From: a virus
Length of the DNA: 37,046 nucleotides
Reading direction: 5' to 3' (one strand)
Virus record (IMG/VR): IMGVR_UViG_3300008448_000275
Coordinates: 1-37,046 of that record
The translations under genes were made by a program, and so were the position numbers. Within the stretch, counting starts at the first letter, position 1, and each line of letters opens with the position of its first letter. Under the pieces are notes generated by a model. The model had not been told where the DNA came from, did no database searches, and saw only the letters and a program-made list of their open reading frames with translations. Positions 22,372 through 30,934 of the stretch are shown in pieces.

Positions 22372-23181
22372 TCAGCGCTTGTTGCGTTTCGCCTCTTGGT
22401 GCTTTGCCCATTGAACGTCGGTCATCTTCGATTCATCAGGTTCGGCATTCACGCCACCACCACGGATTGACTCCAGCGGAGCGGGAACTTTCGAGGCACG
22501 GGGTTTCGACTTCTGCGACTCTGCGGACAATTGCAATTCAAGTTTGGCGATTGCTCGGCCTGCTTGTACTGCGCCCATCTTGCTGATTCGCTCTGCCTCA
22601 TCCACGTTGTCAGGGTCTGCGAGCCATTCAATGACTTTGGCTGGTTCGTCGGCTTCAAAGACTGCTTCAATGGCTGGCTTGGGCCTACCGCTACGGTCTG
22701 TGAGTCCTCCAAAGGCCTCATCCAAATCAGATGAAACTTCGTCAAATCGCTCTTTCCCCCACGTTTTCTCAAGCGACGTAATAACACCCTGTCGGCGCTC
22801 ACTTTCGGCCTTTTCGCTTTGAATAGTCGGTGCGAGCTTTTGGGCTTCAGCTTTGACCAATTCGGCAATTTGGGCCTTTGTCAGCGTCAGAGGTTCGCTG
22901 TCGTCTGTCGTGTCTTGATTGTTGGGATTTTTTACGCCTCGGGTCAACTGTTCCCGAAGCAATGCAGCCTCTGCGCGAGCTTCTTCACGTTGTCGCGTCT
23001 TACGATCAAGGCCGCGCCGCAAACGCTCAATTTCGCGCTGCTCTGGCGTCTTTTCTGCCTTCTGCTCTTTCTGTTCTTCCTCTGTGCCAGCTTCGACCTC
23101 TGCTCCGTCAACTTGATTTGTCTCGGGGTCAGGGCTTGCCGCTGGTTCGTTGTTGGCAATGCTCAGTTCTTCAGTGGACAC
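22372..23181 (-). CDS. Scaffolding protein, P22 gp8-like
   Basis: I choose the GTG at 23181, with TAGGAG at the right spacing; the longer frame starting at 23211 adds ten unlikely residues. The 269-residue product is highly charged and helical (EAEVEAGTEEEQKEQKAEKT-like acidic region, then RRGLDRKTRQREEARAEAAL). It has a KAESERRQGVITSLEKTWG segment, and the C-terminus is a basic helix (MTDVQWAKHQEAKRNKR). In P22 this C-terminal helix-turn-helix binds the coat. Between portal and coat genes, as in P22 (gp8: 303 aa). Confidence 0.88.
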   Translation of the reverse strand: MSTEELSIANNEPAASPDPETNQVDGAEVEAGTEEEQKEQKAEKTPEQREIERLRRGLDRKTRQREEARAEAALLREQLTRGVKNPNNQDTTDDSEPLTLTKAQIAELVKAEAQKLAPTIQSEKAESERRQGVITSLEKTWGKERFDEVSSDLDEAFGGLTDRSGRPKPAIEAVFEADEPAKVIEWLADPDNVDEAERISKMGAVQAGRAIAKLELQLSAESQKSKPRASKVPAPLESIRGGGVNAEPDESKMTDVQWAKHQEAKRNKR

Positions 23182-23273
23182 AAATGCTCCTAAGTCTTTG
23201 CACTCTCTCAAGTCACCAGAGAGGGCAGCGGCGCTTTACAGCGGACGCGGTTAGCAGGGTGATCTGCGTGGAA

Positions 23274-23294
23274 TCCCCGTGCTGAGGGGATTAG
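23274..23294. other. Stem-loop at the end of the SGNH hydrolase gene
   Basis: AATCCCC and GGGGATT pair (7 bp) around the loop GTGCTGA, overlapping the hydrolase stop. No T-run follows on either strand, so termination is uncertain; mRNA processing or stabilisation is possible. It separates the hydrolase from the scaffold gene. Confidence 0.4.
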
Positions 23295-24784
23295 GCGATT
23301 GCCGCCACATCAATCACAGCGGCATAGGCTGCTGCCATTGCCGCCGTACCTGCGGGGCTTGGGTGGATTCCATCGGCGTCCAACATCGTTGCAGCGTTGG
23401 CGGCAGTGATAACGGTTTCCAAGTCCACGCAGGCAAGGTTATGACGCGCTGCCGTCGCACGCACCACCGCATTGATGGCCGACATGTTGGCGTTGTTGCC
23501 TGGAATCGAGGACTCGTAGAAACCGCACACCAGAACGGGCGTGGTATTGACTGCGAAACAGTCCGCAATAAATTGCTCAAGCAAGAGCTTGGCACGCGCA
23601 ACCGTGGGCGTGGTGTTGCGGGAATATGCGCGGATAAAGCAGACTGTTGGAATCCCTGCGCCTGATTGCAGCAAGCGACGCGCACGCTTGAAATAGTAGT
23701 CAGGCCGGTCTCCAGACTTACCAAAATTCATCGGACTGACAACAACCGATGGGTTGGCCGCTTGGAGCAAGGCTGCTGCACGCTTCACAGGACCGAGCGA
23801 AATGGGAGAATCTTTCAGGCCCATCACAATCGAGTCGCCAAACTCAGCGATTGAGATGGCGGGAGCGTCAGAGAAAATGAACTCAACGGCAGCGAATGGC
23901 GAGGTTTGAGGAATGGTCTGCCCTGCTCCGTTGAAGCTACTGCCAGTAGTGCCCCCTGCTGTTGTAACGTAGTCACCCGAGCGGAAACGCGTCTGCCATG
24001 CATATGCGCTTGTGCCGTCCTCGGTAACGCCGTTGCCCACCGTCCCTGTGTTAGTGCTTGCGGAGTAGGCGCGGAGCAAAACGCAAGGGCTATCGGCTGG
24101 GCTATCGGTACGCGCCAGAGCGTCAATCGGGATAATGTCAGACCAGTAGCGGGGTACGCCAGTGGCGTCTAAGTCTGCGCCGGTAGCTGCGGGAATAGAC
24201 AATGTGGACGCCTGCCCGCTATTGAACGTGCCGACAGTAAAAGTGCTACCAACTGGCGCGTGGGATGCGTCATAAGTCTGGGTTGCAGCCGCTGCAATTC
24301 CGTCAATCGTTACCGCGCTGGCCACGATGGCGTCAAACGCAACACGCACACCGATTGCTCGCGCCGGGATCTTCATCAAGAGCGACCATGTGTAGCCGCC
24401 AAAGGTCGTTTGCGCTTGATTGTTGGCAACCCACCCGAAGCCAGCCCGCGCAGAGCGGCGGCGTGTAATTCCCACCTTTTGGCTGATGTTGGCAGCGCCG
24501 TTGGTGAGGGCAATCCCCCCGGTGAAAAGATTGGTTTTCACCTCCGCAAACACAGCACCATCGTAAGAAGGCGAACCAGACAGCGCCCGAAACGTCACCA
24601 CCGTGCCATCAATCAGCGGCCCAATGTCCACCGCTTCATTCAGCACAAGCCGAGAGCCGCTAGAGCCGCCCGGACCTTCCCACTCGACCATCATTCGGTC
24701 ACCCGCAGCGCAGGTAACGGGCACTGATTGCCCCGGTGTTGTAATCGTGAGGGTTGCTACTGATGGCGCGACAAGTGTAGGCAT
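23291..24784 (-). CDS. Virion protein with C-terminal SGNH hydrolase domain
   Basis: The 497-residue protein has a beta-rich N-terminal part (about 1-300; Thr/Gly/Val alternating) and a C-terminal SGNH/GDSL hydrolase domain (about 305-497). The catalytic Ser318 is in EFGDSI. FGKSGDRP (354-361) corresponds to the block II Gly. DADGIHPS (469-476) holds Asp471 and His474. SGNH enzymes are esterases; phage examples deacetylate surface polysaccharides. A virion-bound esterase would complement the tailspike. Its place between portal and scaffold is unlike P22, so it looks inserted. The start overlaps the portal stop by one base. Confidence 0.82.
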   Translation of the reverse strand: MPTLVAPSVATLTITTPGQSVPVTCAAGDRMMVEWEGPGGSSGSRLVLNEAVDIGPLIDGTVVTFRALSGSPSYDGAVFAEVKTNLFTGGIALTNGAANISQKVGITRRRSARAGFGWVANNQAQTTFGGYTWSLLMKIPARAIGVRVAFDAIVASAVTIDGIAAAATQTYDASHAPVGSTFTVGTFNSGQASTLSIPAATGADLDATGVPRYWSDIIPIDALARTDSPADSPCVLLRAYSASTNTGTVGNGVTEDGTSAYAWQTRFRSGDYVTTAGGTTGSSFNGAGQTIPQTSPFAAVEFIFSDAPAISIAEFGDSIVMGLKDSPISLGPVKRAAALLQAANPSVVVSPMNFGKSGDRPDYYFKRARRLLQSGAGIPTVCFIRAYSRNTTPTVARAKLLLEQFIADCFAVNTTPVLVCGFYESSIPGNNANMSAINAVVRATAARHNLACVDLETVITAANAATMLDADGIHPSPAGTAAMAAAYAAVIDVAAIA

Positions 24785-26946
24785 TACATCATTCCTTCAT
24801 TGGGTTCTGTGGGTTCGATTGCCTGCTCCATTTGTGGCTCGGCAATGTCGGGAAACTGCATAGGCTCGGGCTGCTCCATCGGCAAACCGCCCTGCCATGC
24901 TTCGGGGTCTTGCGGCATAGGTTGTTCGTCACCTAGCGGCTGTTCGCTGGTCAGCATCTTGTTAATCAAGTCGCCCACTACAGCCTCTATCTGGTCCACG
25001 TTTGCGCCGGTTACCTTCAGGCGATCTGTTTCAGCCTTGAACCAGTCAATTTCCAGCGCGTCTTCTTTCACCTTTGCAGTGCGCTCTGCTTCGTTGGCGC
25101 GTTGCTCGGCTTCGTCTGCGTCTTGTTGGGCTTCGTTGGCAAGCTGCACAGCCTCTTGCAGCGCTGCCTGTAGCTGTTTGACCTGTTGGGCCAATGCTGC
25201 GGGGTCTGGTGCGTCCTCGTGGCCTTCGGGCTGCAAAATAGCCTTGACCGGAGCCGGTGCCATTGCTGCCATAGCCTGCGCGAACTTATCGGAGCCGGGG
25301 AAATCCAGTGTCTGCGCCCAAAACGGTGCAACAGTCGGAGCCAGCTCAGGATTTCCGCGCATGATTTCGCCAAACGCTGCATTTGTCTGTGTGCGCTGTG
25401 TGCTGTAGCTTGCGCCAACGACCACACGAACGGAGTATTTGCCGACGTTCGGGTTAATCGTCACGCCTTCAGGGGAGCGGTTAAACGATTCCTTTTGGTC
25501 GGGGTCGTATGTCACCCGACCCGCAGAGCCATCCACACCAATAATGGGCTGGCTGCGTCGTGTGTCGCTCAGTCGTGCGTCCATCTGCATCACGATAGAG
25601 CCGACATGCCCAAGACTTGCGGCCATGTGCGCGGGGAAGTGCGCGGTACTGGCTTCGCCCTGCTGCTTGCGTGATTCGATAGCTACGCCGCTTGTCTCGT
25701 TGCTGGCTGCGCCCAAATTTGCTTGGTACATGCCAATAGACGCTTGAATGTCACGCAAGGCACTCTCTGCGCCTGATGCGTGGTCAACCAGCGAAGAACC
25801 CACTTTGACAAGCGTAGGCGCTTGAATCGGGCCAAGGTCGTCCATGTCCTTGTAGGGCAAGAAGGCACGGCGCTCTACGTGAGCCTTGTCCCACAGTTCT
25901 TCAATGCCAGAGACTGCGCGAGTAGATGCCAGCAACTGCGCACCTGGCATCATCAATTCGGATTTGTGGTAGTTGTAAGCCTGCTGTGCAGACCGTGCGC
26001 GGCGAGGGATGCCGCAATACTTCATACGGCCATCAGCGAAACCTACATATCCGTAAACCGGCACGATGCCGATAGCGTCTGCTTGGTACTCGGAATCTTC
26101 CAGAATGTCAGCGCCACTCATGCGCCGCCACTTCACAACCTGCGTTTTGTCGCTGTAGTTGCGCAGATATTCGAGTTGGTAGCCTGCCTCTTTGCAAGCT
26201 GCCCAGTAGTCATCCTCCGTGTCGCTGGCTTCTTGCCCATCAGCGCCCACATAAACGATCATGTTGCGGGTGGTCTGCTCTTTAAACCACTGCTCTGCCA
26301 CCAAAACAGACTTGCGGTCTGTGTCGTAGCGTTGCGAGTCCAAAGCGCCAAAATCTACCGCCTCCTTGTTCTTCCATCGCTGCTTGAACGATGAAATGGA
26401 CATGCTGGACATGATGAAACCCCAGTCAGCGTCTGAGCCGTCAGTCTCTACAGACCAGCTATCAAACACCACCTTTAGCGGGTCAGGCTCGGAGCCAATG
26501 CGGGGTTCTTGCCAGCCTAGAGCGCGATCTACATAGACAGGACGCACGACAAGATAGCCAACCCCTGTACGGGCTGCGCTTGTCAATGCTCGGGCGTAGT
26601 GCTGGCTGGCCTTGGAAGCGTGTTCGATGTGACGAAAACGCCCGTCGATCTGCTCTGCGGCCTTCTTATCAGCGCCACCAGCTACAGGGATAGCGTGAAT
26701 CGCGGGTGGCTGCTTTTCGACTTGCCCCGCCACGTTTGCGACGTATTGCCCTGTCTGATCGTTCACCAAACATGGGCGCTTGCCTCCGGGGTCGTTTTCG
26801 CGCTGTAGGCGAACCTTCTCGTCCCATTGCTGCGGGTCTGACGGGTCACTAAAGGCTAAATCCTCCTCGATCTGGACGCGCTGCTCCCTTTGGGCGTCCA
26901 AACCATCTTGATAAAGCTTTTGCGCTTCAATGAGCGCGTCAGACAT
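24784..26946 (-). CDS. Portal protein, P22 gp1-like
   Basis: The 720-residue protein equals P22 gp1 in length (725). It has the family's N-terminal helix-rich start (MSDALIEAQKLYQDGLDAQ, EEDLAFSDPSDPQQWDEKVR, RPCLVNDQTGQYVANVAGQV). The ARTGVGYLVVRPVY and PLKVVFDSWSVETDGSDADW segments follow. A long Gln/Glu-rich helix lies at about 580-650 (barrel region). It forms the dodecameric DNA channel at the packaging vertex. Confidence 0.93.
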   Translation of the reverse strand: MSDALIEAQKLYQDGLDAQREQRVQIEEDLAFSDPSDPQQWDEKVRLQRENDPGGKRPCLVNDQTGQYVANVAGQVEKQPPAIHAIPVAGGADKKAAEQIDGRFRHIEHASKASQHYARALTSAARTGVGYLVVRPVYVDRALGWQEPRIGSEPDPLKVVFDSWSVETDGSDADWGFIMSSMSISSFKQRWKNKEAVDFGALDSQRYDTDRKSVLVAEQWFKEQTTRNMIVYVGADGQEASDTEDDYWAACKEAGYQLEYLRNYSDKTQVVKWRRMSGADILEDSEYQADAIGIVPVYGYVGFADGRMKYCGIPRRARSAQQAYNYHKSELMMPGAQLLASTRAVSGIEELWDKAHVERRAFLPYKDMDDLGPIQAPTLVKVGSSLVDHASGAESALRDIQASIGMYQANLGAASNETSGVAIESRKQQGEASTAHFPAHMAASLGHVGSIVMQMDARLSDTRRSQPIIGVDGSAGRVTYDPDQKESFNRSPEGVTINPNVGKYSVRVVVGASYSTQRTQTNAAFGEIMRGNPELAPTVAPFWAQTLDFPGSDKFAQAMAAMAPAPVKAILQPEGHEDAPDPAALAQQVKQLQAALQEAVQLANEAQQDADEAEQRANEAERTAKVKEDALEIDWFKAETDRLKVTGANVDQIEAVVGDLINKMLTSEQPLGDEQPMPQDPEAWQGGLPMEQPEPMQFPDIAEPQMEQAIEPTEPNEGMM

Positions 26947-27012
26947 TGAAAACTTTCATCGGGCGTTATCCAACGTTGCGATGACGGAGAGAGTAAGGGT
27001 TTTTTACAGTTT

Positions 27013-28233
27013 CTAGATAGCCCTCCCCTGCGCTGCTGATTTGGTGTAGTCGTGTTGCGGCATGGCCTTGCCTGCGCGTCGTGCGCCTTCACACGCATAA
27101 CGGAGCGCATCTATCAAGTGGTTGTCCTTGTCAGCCAGCATTGGCATCACTTCGCCGGTTAGCGGGTCGGTCTTGTAGCTGTAAAGCGTCAGTTCATCAA
27201 TCAAGTGCTGGCAGCGTGGGTGAATCACCATGTCGAAGCTTTTCAGGAACTCGACGCCCTCCTCCAAACTCTTAGCGCCCTTGATTGCCGAGCGAATCTT
27301 AGGGAAGCCGTTGCGCTGCATGTGGCTGATCGTCTCAGGCCGTGCGGAGTCGGCAACAATCGGCCACTTCTCGGACTCGGGAACGCTCATAAACAGGTCT
27401 GGCAGATTGACAATCTCGCAGCCCACTTGCCACGCTTCGTAATCCACGTACAGGCGGTTGCCCTCGATAGAGCAGCGAACGAGCGTCGAAGGGTCTACAG
27501 AAAAACCCCAATCAGCACCCAGCCGGTAAACCGTGCCTGCGGGTCGCTCAAACTCCTCAATCGACCAGTTGCGAAACACTCGCGCTTCACTGTTGCGCCG
27601 GTACTCACCTAGCCAAACGTGCGCGTACTTCTCGGGGTCGCGCCGCTTGTCGAACTCCATTTCCTCCCGTAGCTCATCAGGTAACCACGGGTTATCCATG
27701 TAGTTCGCCTGGACAACAACCGCGCCAGTGGGCAATGTCTCACCCCTTAGCAGCACATCAATGGGGTCGGTTGCTAAATCTGGGTTCCATCCAAACCAAA
27801 GCTGAGAGCCGGGCTTGCGAATCGTCGGGCGAAGCATGGTTAGGCTCTTGTCGCTGGCGTTCTGCGCTTCTTCAAACCAAGCGCGGTCAAAGCCCTCAAG
27901 AGACTTGATCGACTCGCTAGTGTGGTTCTGCATCCCTTCAAAGATCGTCACGCCTCCACGCTTGGAGAATATGCGCCGGTCCTGAATCTCAAAGTACGCG
28001 CCTGCGTTGAACTTCTCAATCTTGCTTTCCAGCAGCTTCTTGACGGAGAACTCTAGAGACTTCAGCGTTTCGCGCAGACACACACAATCCAGCTTTTGGC
28101 TGATGTTTTCCTCTAGCCACAGTTCCCCAAAGAAGTGCGACTTACCCGAACCGCGCCCACCGTGCGCCCCTTTGTATCGAGCAGGCGCAAGTAGTGGCTC
28201 AAAGACTGCGGGTGTGTCTAGCTCTAGCTTCAT
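27013..28233 (-). CDS. terL: Terminase large subunit (PBSX/Terminase_3 type)
   Basis: The 406-residue protein has Walker A GGRGSGKS at 25-32, the Walker B-like RAWFEEAQ, and a C-terminal RNase H-like nuclease with DWGFSVDPSTL (first Asp), VADSARPE and ADKDNHLIDALRYA. This is the PBSX-type TerL pattern, shorter than P22 gp2 (499 aa), so packaging genes and head genes have different relatives. It cuts and pumps DNA through the portal. The start overlaps the upstream gene by 4 bases. Confidence 0.93.
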   Translation of the reverse strand: MKLELDTPAVFEPLLAPARYKGAHGGRGSGKSHFFGELWLEENISQKLDCVCLRETLKSLEFSVKKLLESKIEKFNAGAYFEIQDRRIFSKRGGVTIFEGMQNHTSESIKSLEGFDRAWFEEAQNASDKSLTMLRPTIRKPGSQLWFGWNPDLATDPIDVLLRGETLPTGAVVVQANYMDNPWLPDELREEMEFDKRRDPEKYAHVWLGEYRRNSEARVFRNWSIEEFERPAGTVYRLGADWGFSVDPSTLVRCSIEGNRLYVDYEAWQVGCEIVNLPDLFMSVPESEKWPIVADSARPETISHMQRNGFPKIRSAIKGAKSLEEGVEFLKSFDMVIHPRCQHLIDELTLYSYKTDPLTGEVMPMLADKDNHLIDALRYACEGARRAGKAMPQHDYTKSAAQGRAI

Positions 28234-28547
28234 GGCTTCACAATCCGGCGTTCGATGACCGTAATAAGTTCACCCGCTATCTTTATGTCCTGCGGCTGCG
28301 TAGGCTTGCCATAAGCCCTCTCAATGATCGACTGCGCAGCACTTAGGCGCGTCTGTTCCTTCTCGCCGTTCTGCATGATGTCGAGAATCACGTTCAGCGC
28401 ATCCGGCGTCTTTTCCTTGCAAGCGGCTATCAAATCAAGCTCTTGCGGCGTCTGCTTAGGCCTGCCCCGTGGGTTGCCGGACTTACCAGCGACAAAGCCG
28501 TTTGCAGGCGGCGGCTTCTTACGATTTTTTTCTTTGTTAGCAATCAT
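28230..28547 (-). CDS. DUF5681-type putative terminase small subunit
   Basis: The ATG at 28547 overlaps the previous stop (ATGA); an ATG two codons upstream is also possible. The basic N-terminus contains GKSGNPRGRPK, a DUF5681 hallmark. A helical part follows (ALNVILDIMQNGEKEQTRLS, AAQSIIERAYGKPTQ). Such proteins are encoded just before TerL in many phages and are taken as TerS. Its gene may contain the packaging initiation (pac) site; I could not locate one. Confidence 0.8.
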   Translation of the reverse strand: MIANKEKNRKKPPPANGFVAGKSGNPRGRPKQTPQELDLIAACKEKTPDALNVILDIMQNGEKEQTRLSAAQSIIERAYGKPTQPQDIKIAGELITVIERRIVKP

Positions 28548-28783
28548 TCCCATTTAACCTTCCCATGTGCTGCCAATGAACTCTCTACCTTGTCCCTGTA
28601 GTAATCGGCCAAGTGCTTAAAACCGGCCTTCTTTGCCCAGTACCAATCCCTCATCCTTATCCTGTTCGCATCCTCCCGACTCATGCACTTGAAGTTGGGC
28701 ATTTCAAAGATAGGCGGTTTTTGCATTTCCTCGGTGCGGTAGAGGATTGCAAACGCGCCTAATGGTCGGTTGAACTGCTGCAT
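28544..28783 (-). CDS. Hypothetical phage protein (79 aa)
   Basis: AAGGGG precedes the ATG at 28783. The protein has FEMPNFKCMSREDANRIRMR and WYWAKKAGFKHLADYYRDKV segments, basic and aromatic. It resembles no family I can name. It lies between the gene after ninG and the terminase genes, so it may belong to the packaging module. Confidence 0.65.
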   Translation of the reverse strand: MQQFNRPLGAFAILYRTEEMQKPPIFEMPNFKCMSREDANRIRMRDWYWAKKAGFKHLADYYRDKVESSLAAHGKVKWE

Positions 28784-28836
28784 GTCTTGCCCCTTGTATG
28801 TGTGGTGATTGATGCGGGTGTATGGGCGGGGGTGGT

Positions 28837-29304
28837 CTAAGCGGCGATAGCGTCACGCTGTACCGTGTGATTCAGGATGTCCCCGCACAGGGCGTTGGCC
28901 TCCTTCCAAGCGTCAATGAAGTCCTCGGTCTTGAGTTCTGGGCGCTCTTGCATAGCCTCAGCCACGGCTACATCAAGGGCTGGCGCGTACTTGGCGTCCC
29001 AGCGGTAGCCGTTATCTGTGCAGAGCCAAAGCACCGTGCGCAATGCACCGTGCAACTTGCGAACCCATACCGATTCGTGCCCGAACTGACGCGCACCGGC
29101 TTCGCAAGGTGTGCCGATCACCACAGCGAGGCAGGCCAGTAACTCGGTGGCGTCCGCTCCATCGTCTTGAGAAAACAGCTTGATTCGCAGGCTCAGGCCT
29201 TGGCTGTTGAACTCGCGGGCGGCGCGGCGGCGAGCTTGCGCGTCTTCCTTGGCGGCTTTCTTCTTTTCGGCCAGCTTGCGTTGGTAGAGGGTGGGCTTGG
29301 TCAT
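28837..29304 (-). CDS. Hypothetical protein in the Q-gene position (155 aa)
   Basis: The ATG at 29304 overlaps the NinG stop (ATGA). The N-terminal ~30 residues are a basic helix (YQRKLAEKKKAAKEDAQARR). The rest is helical with scattered Cys and Trp (LACLAVVIGTPCEAGARQFG, LRTVLWLCTDNGYRWDAKY). In lambdoid phages the late antiterminator Q is encoded here, after ninG and before late genes. Nothing in the sequence proves this function; no zinc finger is visible. Confidence 0.62.
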   Translation of the reverse strand: MTKPTLYQRKLAEKKKAAKEDAQARRRAAREFNSQGLSLRIKLFSQDDGADATELLACLAVVIGTPCEAGARQFGHESVWVRKLHGALRTVLWLCTDNGYRWDAKYAPALDVAVAEAMQERPELKTEDFIDAWKEANALCGDILNHTVQRDAIAA

Positions 29305-29888
29305 TGGGTGAGTTCTTTCAGCTTTTGGCGGTATGTCTGTGTGATCTGGGTTAGCTCTTCGCGCTGCCACTTGTGGGGTGTGTTGTTGCACTCCAGCGCC
29401 TCCACAGCCTCCAGCCCAATGCGGGCAATAAGGCCAATGCGATAGTCCACAGCACGGCCTGCACCCCAGCGGTTGCAAACCTTGCGCTGGGCGTGAGCGT
29501 TGTCCTCATGAAATCGAAGATGGGCCGCACTTCCTGTTGACCTGTAGTGCCCGCAGTCATACGCGCCACCCACTTCTCCTGCTCCCAGCGGTTGACCGCA
29601 GCAAATACAAGGCTTGCCAGCGTCCCGCGCACGGATGTATGAATTGAATGCAATTTGTGCCTCTTTGATGTAGTCGGGGATTCGTTTGAGCGCTTCCTTG
29701 CGGCGCTTTGTCTCTGCCCTCTCCACCTTCGCAGCGGCTCGGGCTTTCTTGATTTCCTCGCGCTCACGCTTGGCCTTTTGGGCGATTGCCCACAGCTCCA
29801 CGCATTCCAGATGCACGATCTGACTGGGGCGCTCTGCGTCTAGGCGCTTTTTGCAATGGGCACAGCGGGAACGGTTGCCGAAGGTCAT
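29301..29888 (-). CDS. ninG: Recombination protein NinG (Rap)
   Basis: The 195-residue protein has an N-terminal Cys pair (CAHC at 9-12) and a long charged helix. The NinG core includes QIAFNSYIRARDAGKPCICC, YDCGHYRSTGSAAHLRFHED and NAHAQRKVCNRWGAG. NinG/Rap is a structure-specific endonuclease that aids phage recombination by resolving branched DNA. ATGA overlaps with ninB and with the next gene confirm the lambda-like nin order. Confidence 0.93.
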   Translation of the reverse strand: MTFGNRSRCAHCKKRLDAERPSQIVHLECVELWAIAQKAKREREEIKKARAAAKVERAETKRRKEALKRIPDYIKEAQIAFNSYIRARDAGKPCICCGQPLGAGEVGGAYDCGHYRSTGSAAHLRFHEDNAHAQRKVCNRWGAGRAVDYRIGLIARIGLEAVEALECNNTPHKWQREELTQITQTYRQKLKELTQ

Positions 29889-30334
29889 GCCGCCATCCTC
29901 CCCACAGGCTCAGACCAGCGAACACCACGCTCTGCGCCAAAGGCATACAGGTATTCAATGAACTGAGAGGCCTGCGCCACACTGAAATTGCGGGTCAACA
30001 CCTCGACCTGCACGATTCGCATTCCATCCAGCGAGGGCAGCAAAGTGCCACCAGTGGGGAACGGGTCGGGCTTGCCTTGACCCTTGGCTTCTTCGCGCAG
30101 GATGAAAACCATCGCTTCGACCAACAGGCGCTTCCAGCTTTCGGCCTTCAGCTTCTTCTGGTGGTAGTCGCACTGCTTGGCTATGTCTCCGATCATTGCG
30201 TGGTACTTTTCCTCCTGCTCCCGCTTCTTGGTAGGTTCGGAGATTTGCACCATGCAGCCTTCAGGCGCGGACTGCACTGCGCGCGCGGCATTGGCTCGGG
30301 CCATGTCGTGAGCCAGGATGAATGTTGCTTTCAT
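29885..30334 (-). CDS. ninB: NinB-like recombination mediator
   Basis: The 149-residue protein fits the NinB (lambda Orf) family: KKREQEEKYHAMIGDIAKQC, ESWKRLLVEAMVFILREE, then TRNFSVAQASQFIEYLYAFG and the end GVRWSEP. NinB binds single-strand DNA and helps load recombinase. It lies directly before ninG (ATGA), as in lambda. Start ATG at 30334 overlaps the previous stop. Confidence 0.9.
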   Translation of the reverse strand: MKATFILAHDMARANAARAVQSAPEGCMVQISEPTKKREQEEKYHAMIGDIAKQCDYHQKKLKAESWKRLLVEAMVFILREEAKGQGKPDPFPTGGTLLPSLDGMRIVQVEVLTRNFSVAQASQFIEYLYAFGAERGVRWSEPVGRMAA

Positions 30335-30483
30335 ACCTTCCCACCCTTAGCCAGCCAGTCGCGGTAAGCGGACTCCGGCGAAGAACCGAAGCCCACCTGA
30401 AGGCCCTCGATTCCGCAGCTCCACCATTCGTAGTCATGGCCGCAGTCGCCCCAGCTCATTAGCAGTTTGATTCTTGGTTTCAT
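30331..30483 (-). CDS. Small hypothetical phage protein (50 aa)
   Basis: I choose the ATG at 30483 because GAGGA stands five bases upstream; a longer frame to 30534 overlaps the previous gene. The product, starting MKPRIKLLMSWGDCGHDYEW, is acidic and aromatic-rich, with SAYRDWLAKGGK near its end. Function unknown; it is coupled to ninB by ATGA. Confidence 0.6.
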   Translation of the reverse strand: MKPRIKLLMSWGDCGHDYEWWSCGIEGLQVGFGSSPESAYRDWLAKGGKV

Positions 30484-30517
30484 GCTGTCCTCACAAAGTC
30501 CGTGACTTTTCCGTAAC

Positions 30518-30712
30518 TCAAGGGCGCTTTTCATTGGCCTTCTCCGTTACCTTTGCCGTAAGCCCGTAGAGCATTCCGGCCCCGTTTTCCTCGTACCAGC
30601 TCGCCGCCCATATGGCGTACTCCTTCCCCGCCTTGGCGATGAGCCACAGGCAGTGCCGGTAAATCTTTTGTTTGAATTGCTGGTCGCATGGGGCGGCTTC
30701 AGATGACGGCAT
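30518..30712 (-). CDS. Small hypothetical phage protein (64 aa)
   Basis: The start at 30712 overlaps the upstream gene by 14 bases; the longer frame upstream lies inside that gene and is unlikely to be used. The product has CDQQFKQKIYRHCLWLIAKA, then EYAIWAASWYEENGAGMLYG, then a basic end. Probably helical; family not recognised. Confidence 0.55.
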   Translation of the reverse strand: MPSSEAAPCDQQFKQKIYRHCLWLIAKAGKEYAIWAASWYEENGAGMLYGLTAKVTEKANEKRP

Positions 30713-30926
30713 GCAGCTTGAAAGGCTCACGCTCGCGCAACTTGGCGCGGTGGTTCTCTGCCATCGAAAGGCAAGCGTCCTGAGTGCCCACCATGACAAT
30801 CCGGTAATCAATCGGGCTGTTTGCCAACAGCGCCTTTTGCGCAGCCGCCAGAGCATCGGCCAGCGGTTGCACATGGAAGTTGTTGGTCTTGTGTGACCAC
30901 TCCAAAACGTACTGCGTTGTTTTCAT
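30699..30926 (-). CDS. Hypothetical phage protein (75 aa)
   Basis: Start at ATG 30926, just after the helicase stop. The protein starts MKTTQYVLEWSHKTNNFHVQ, followed by PLADALAAAQKALLANSPID and YRIVMVGTQDACLSMAENHR. The alternation of beta strand and helix suggests a small alpha/beta fold. Family unknown. Confidence 0.6.
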   Translation of the reverse strand: MKTTQYVLEWSHKTNNFHVQPLADALAAAQKALLANSPIDYRIVMVGTQDACLSMAENHRAKLREREPFKLHAVI

Positions 30927-30934
30927 GTCGGGCC

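Noticed and set aside
23179-23211. Ten-residue N-terminal extension of the scaffold protein
   Set aside because: No ribosome site lies before 23211, while TAGGAG is correctly placed before the GTG at 23181.
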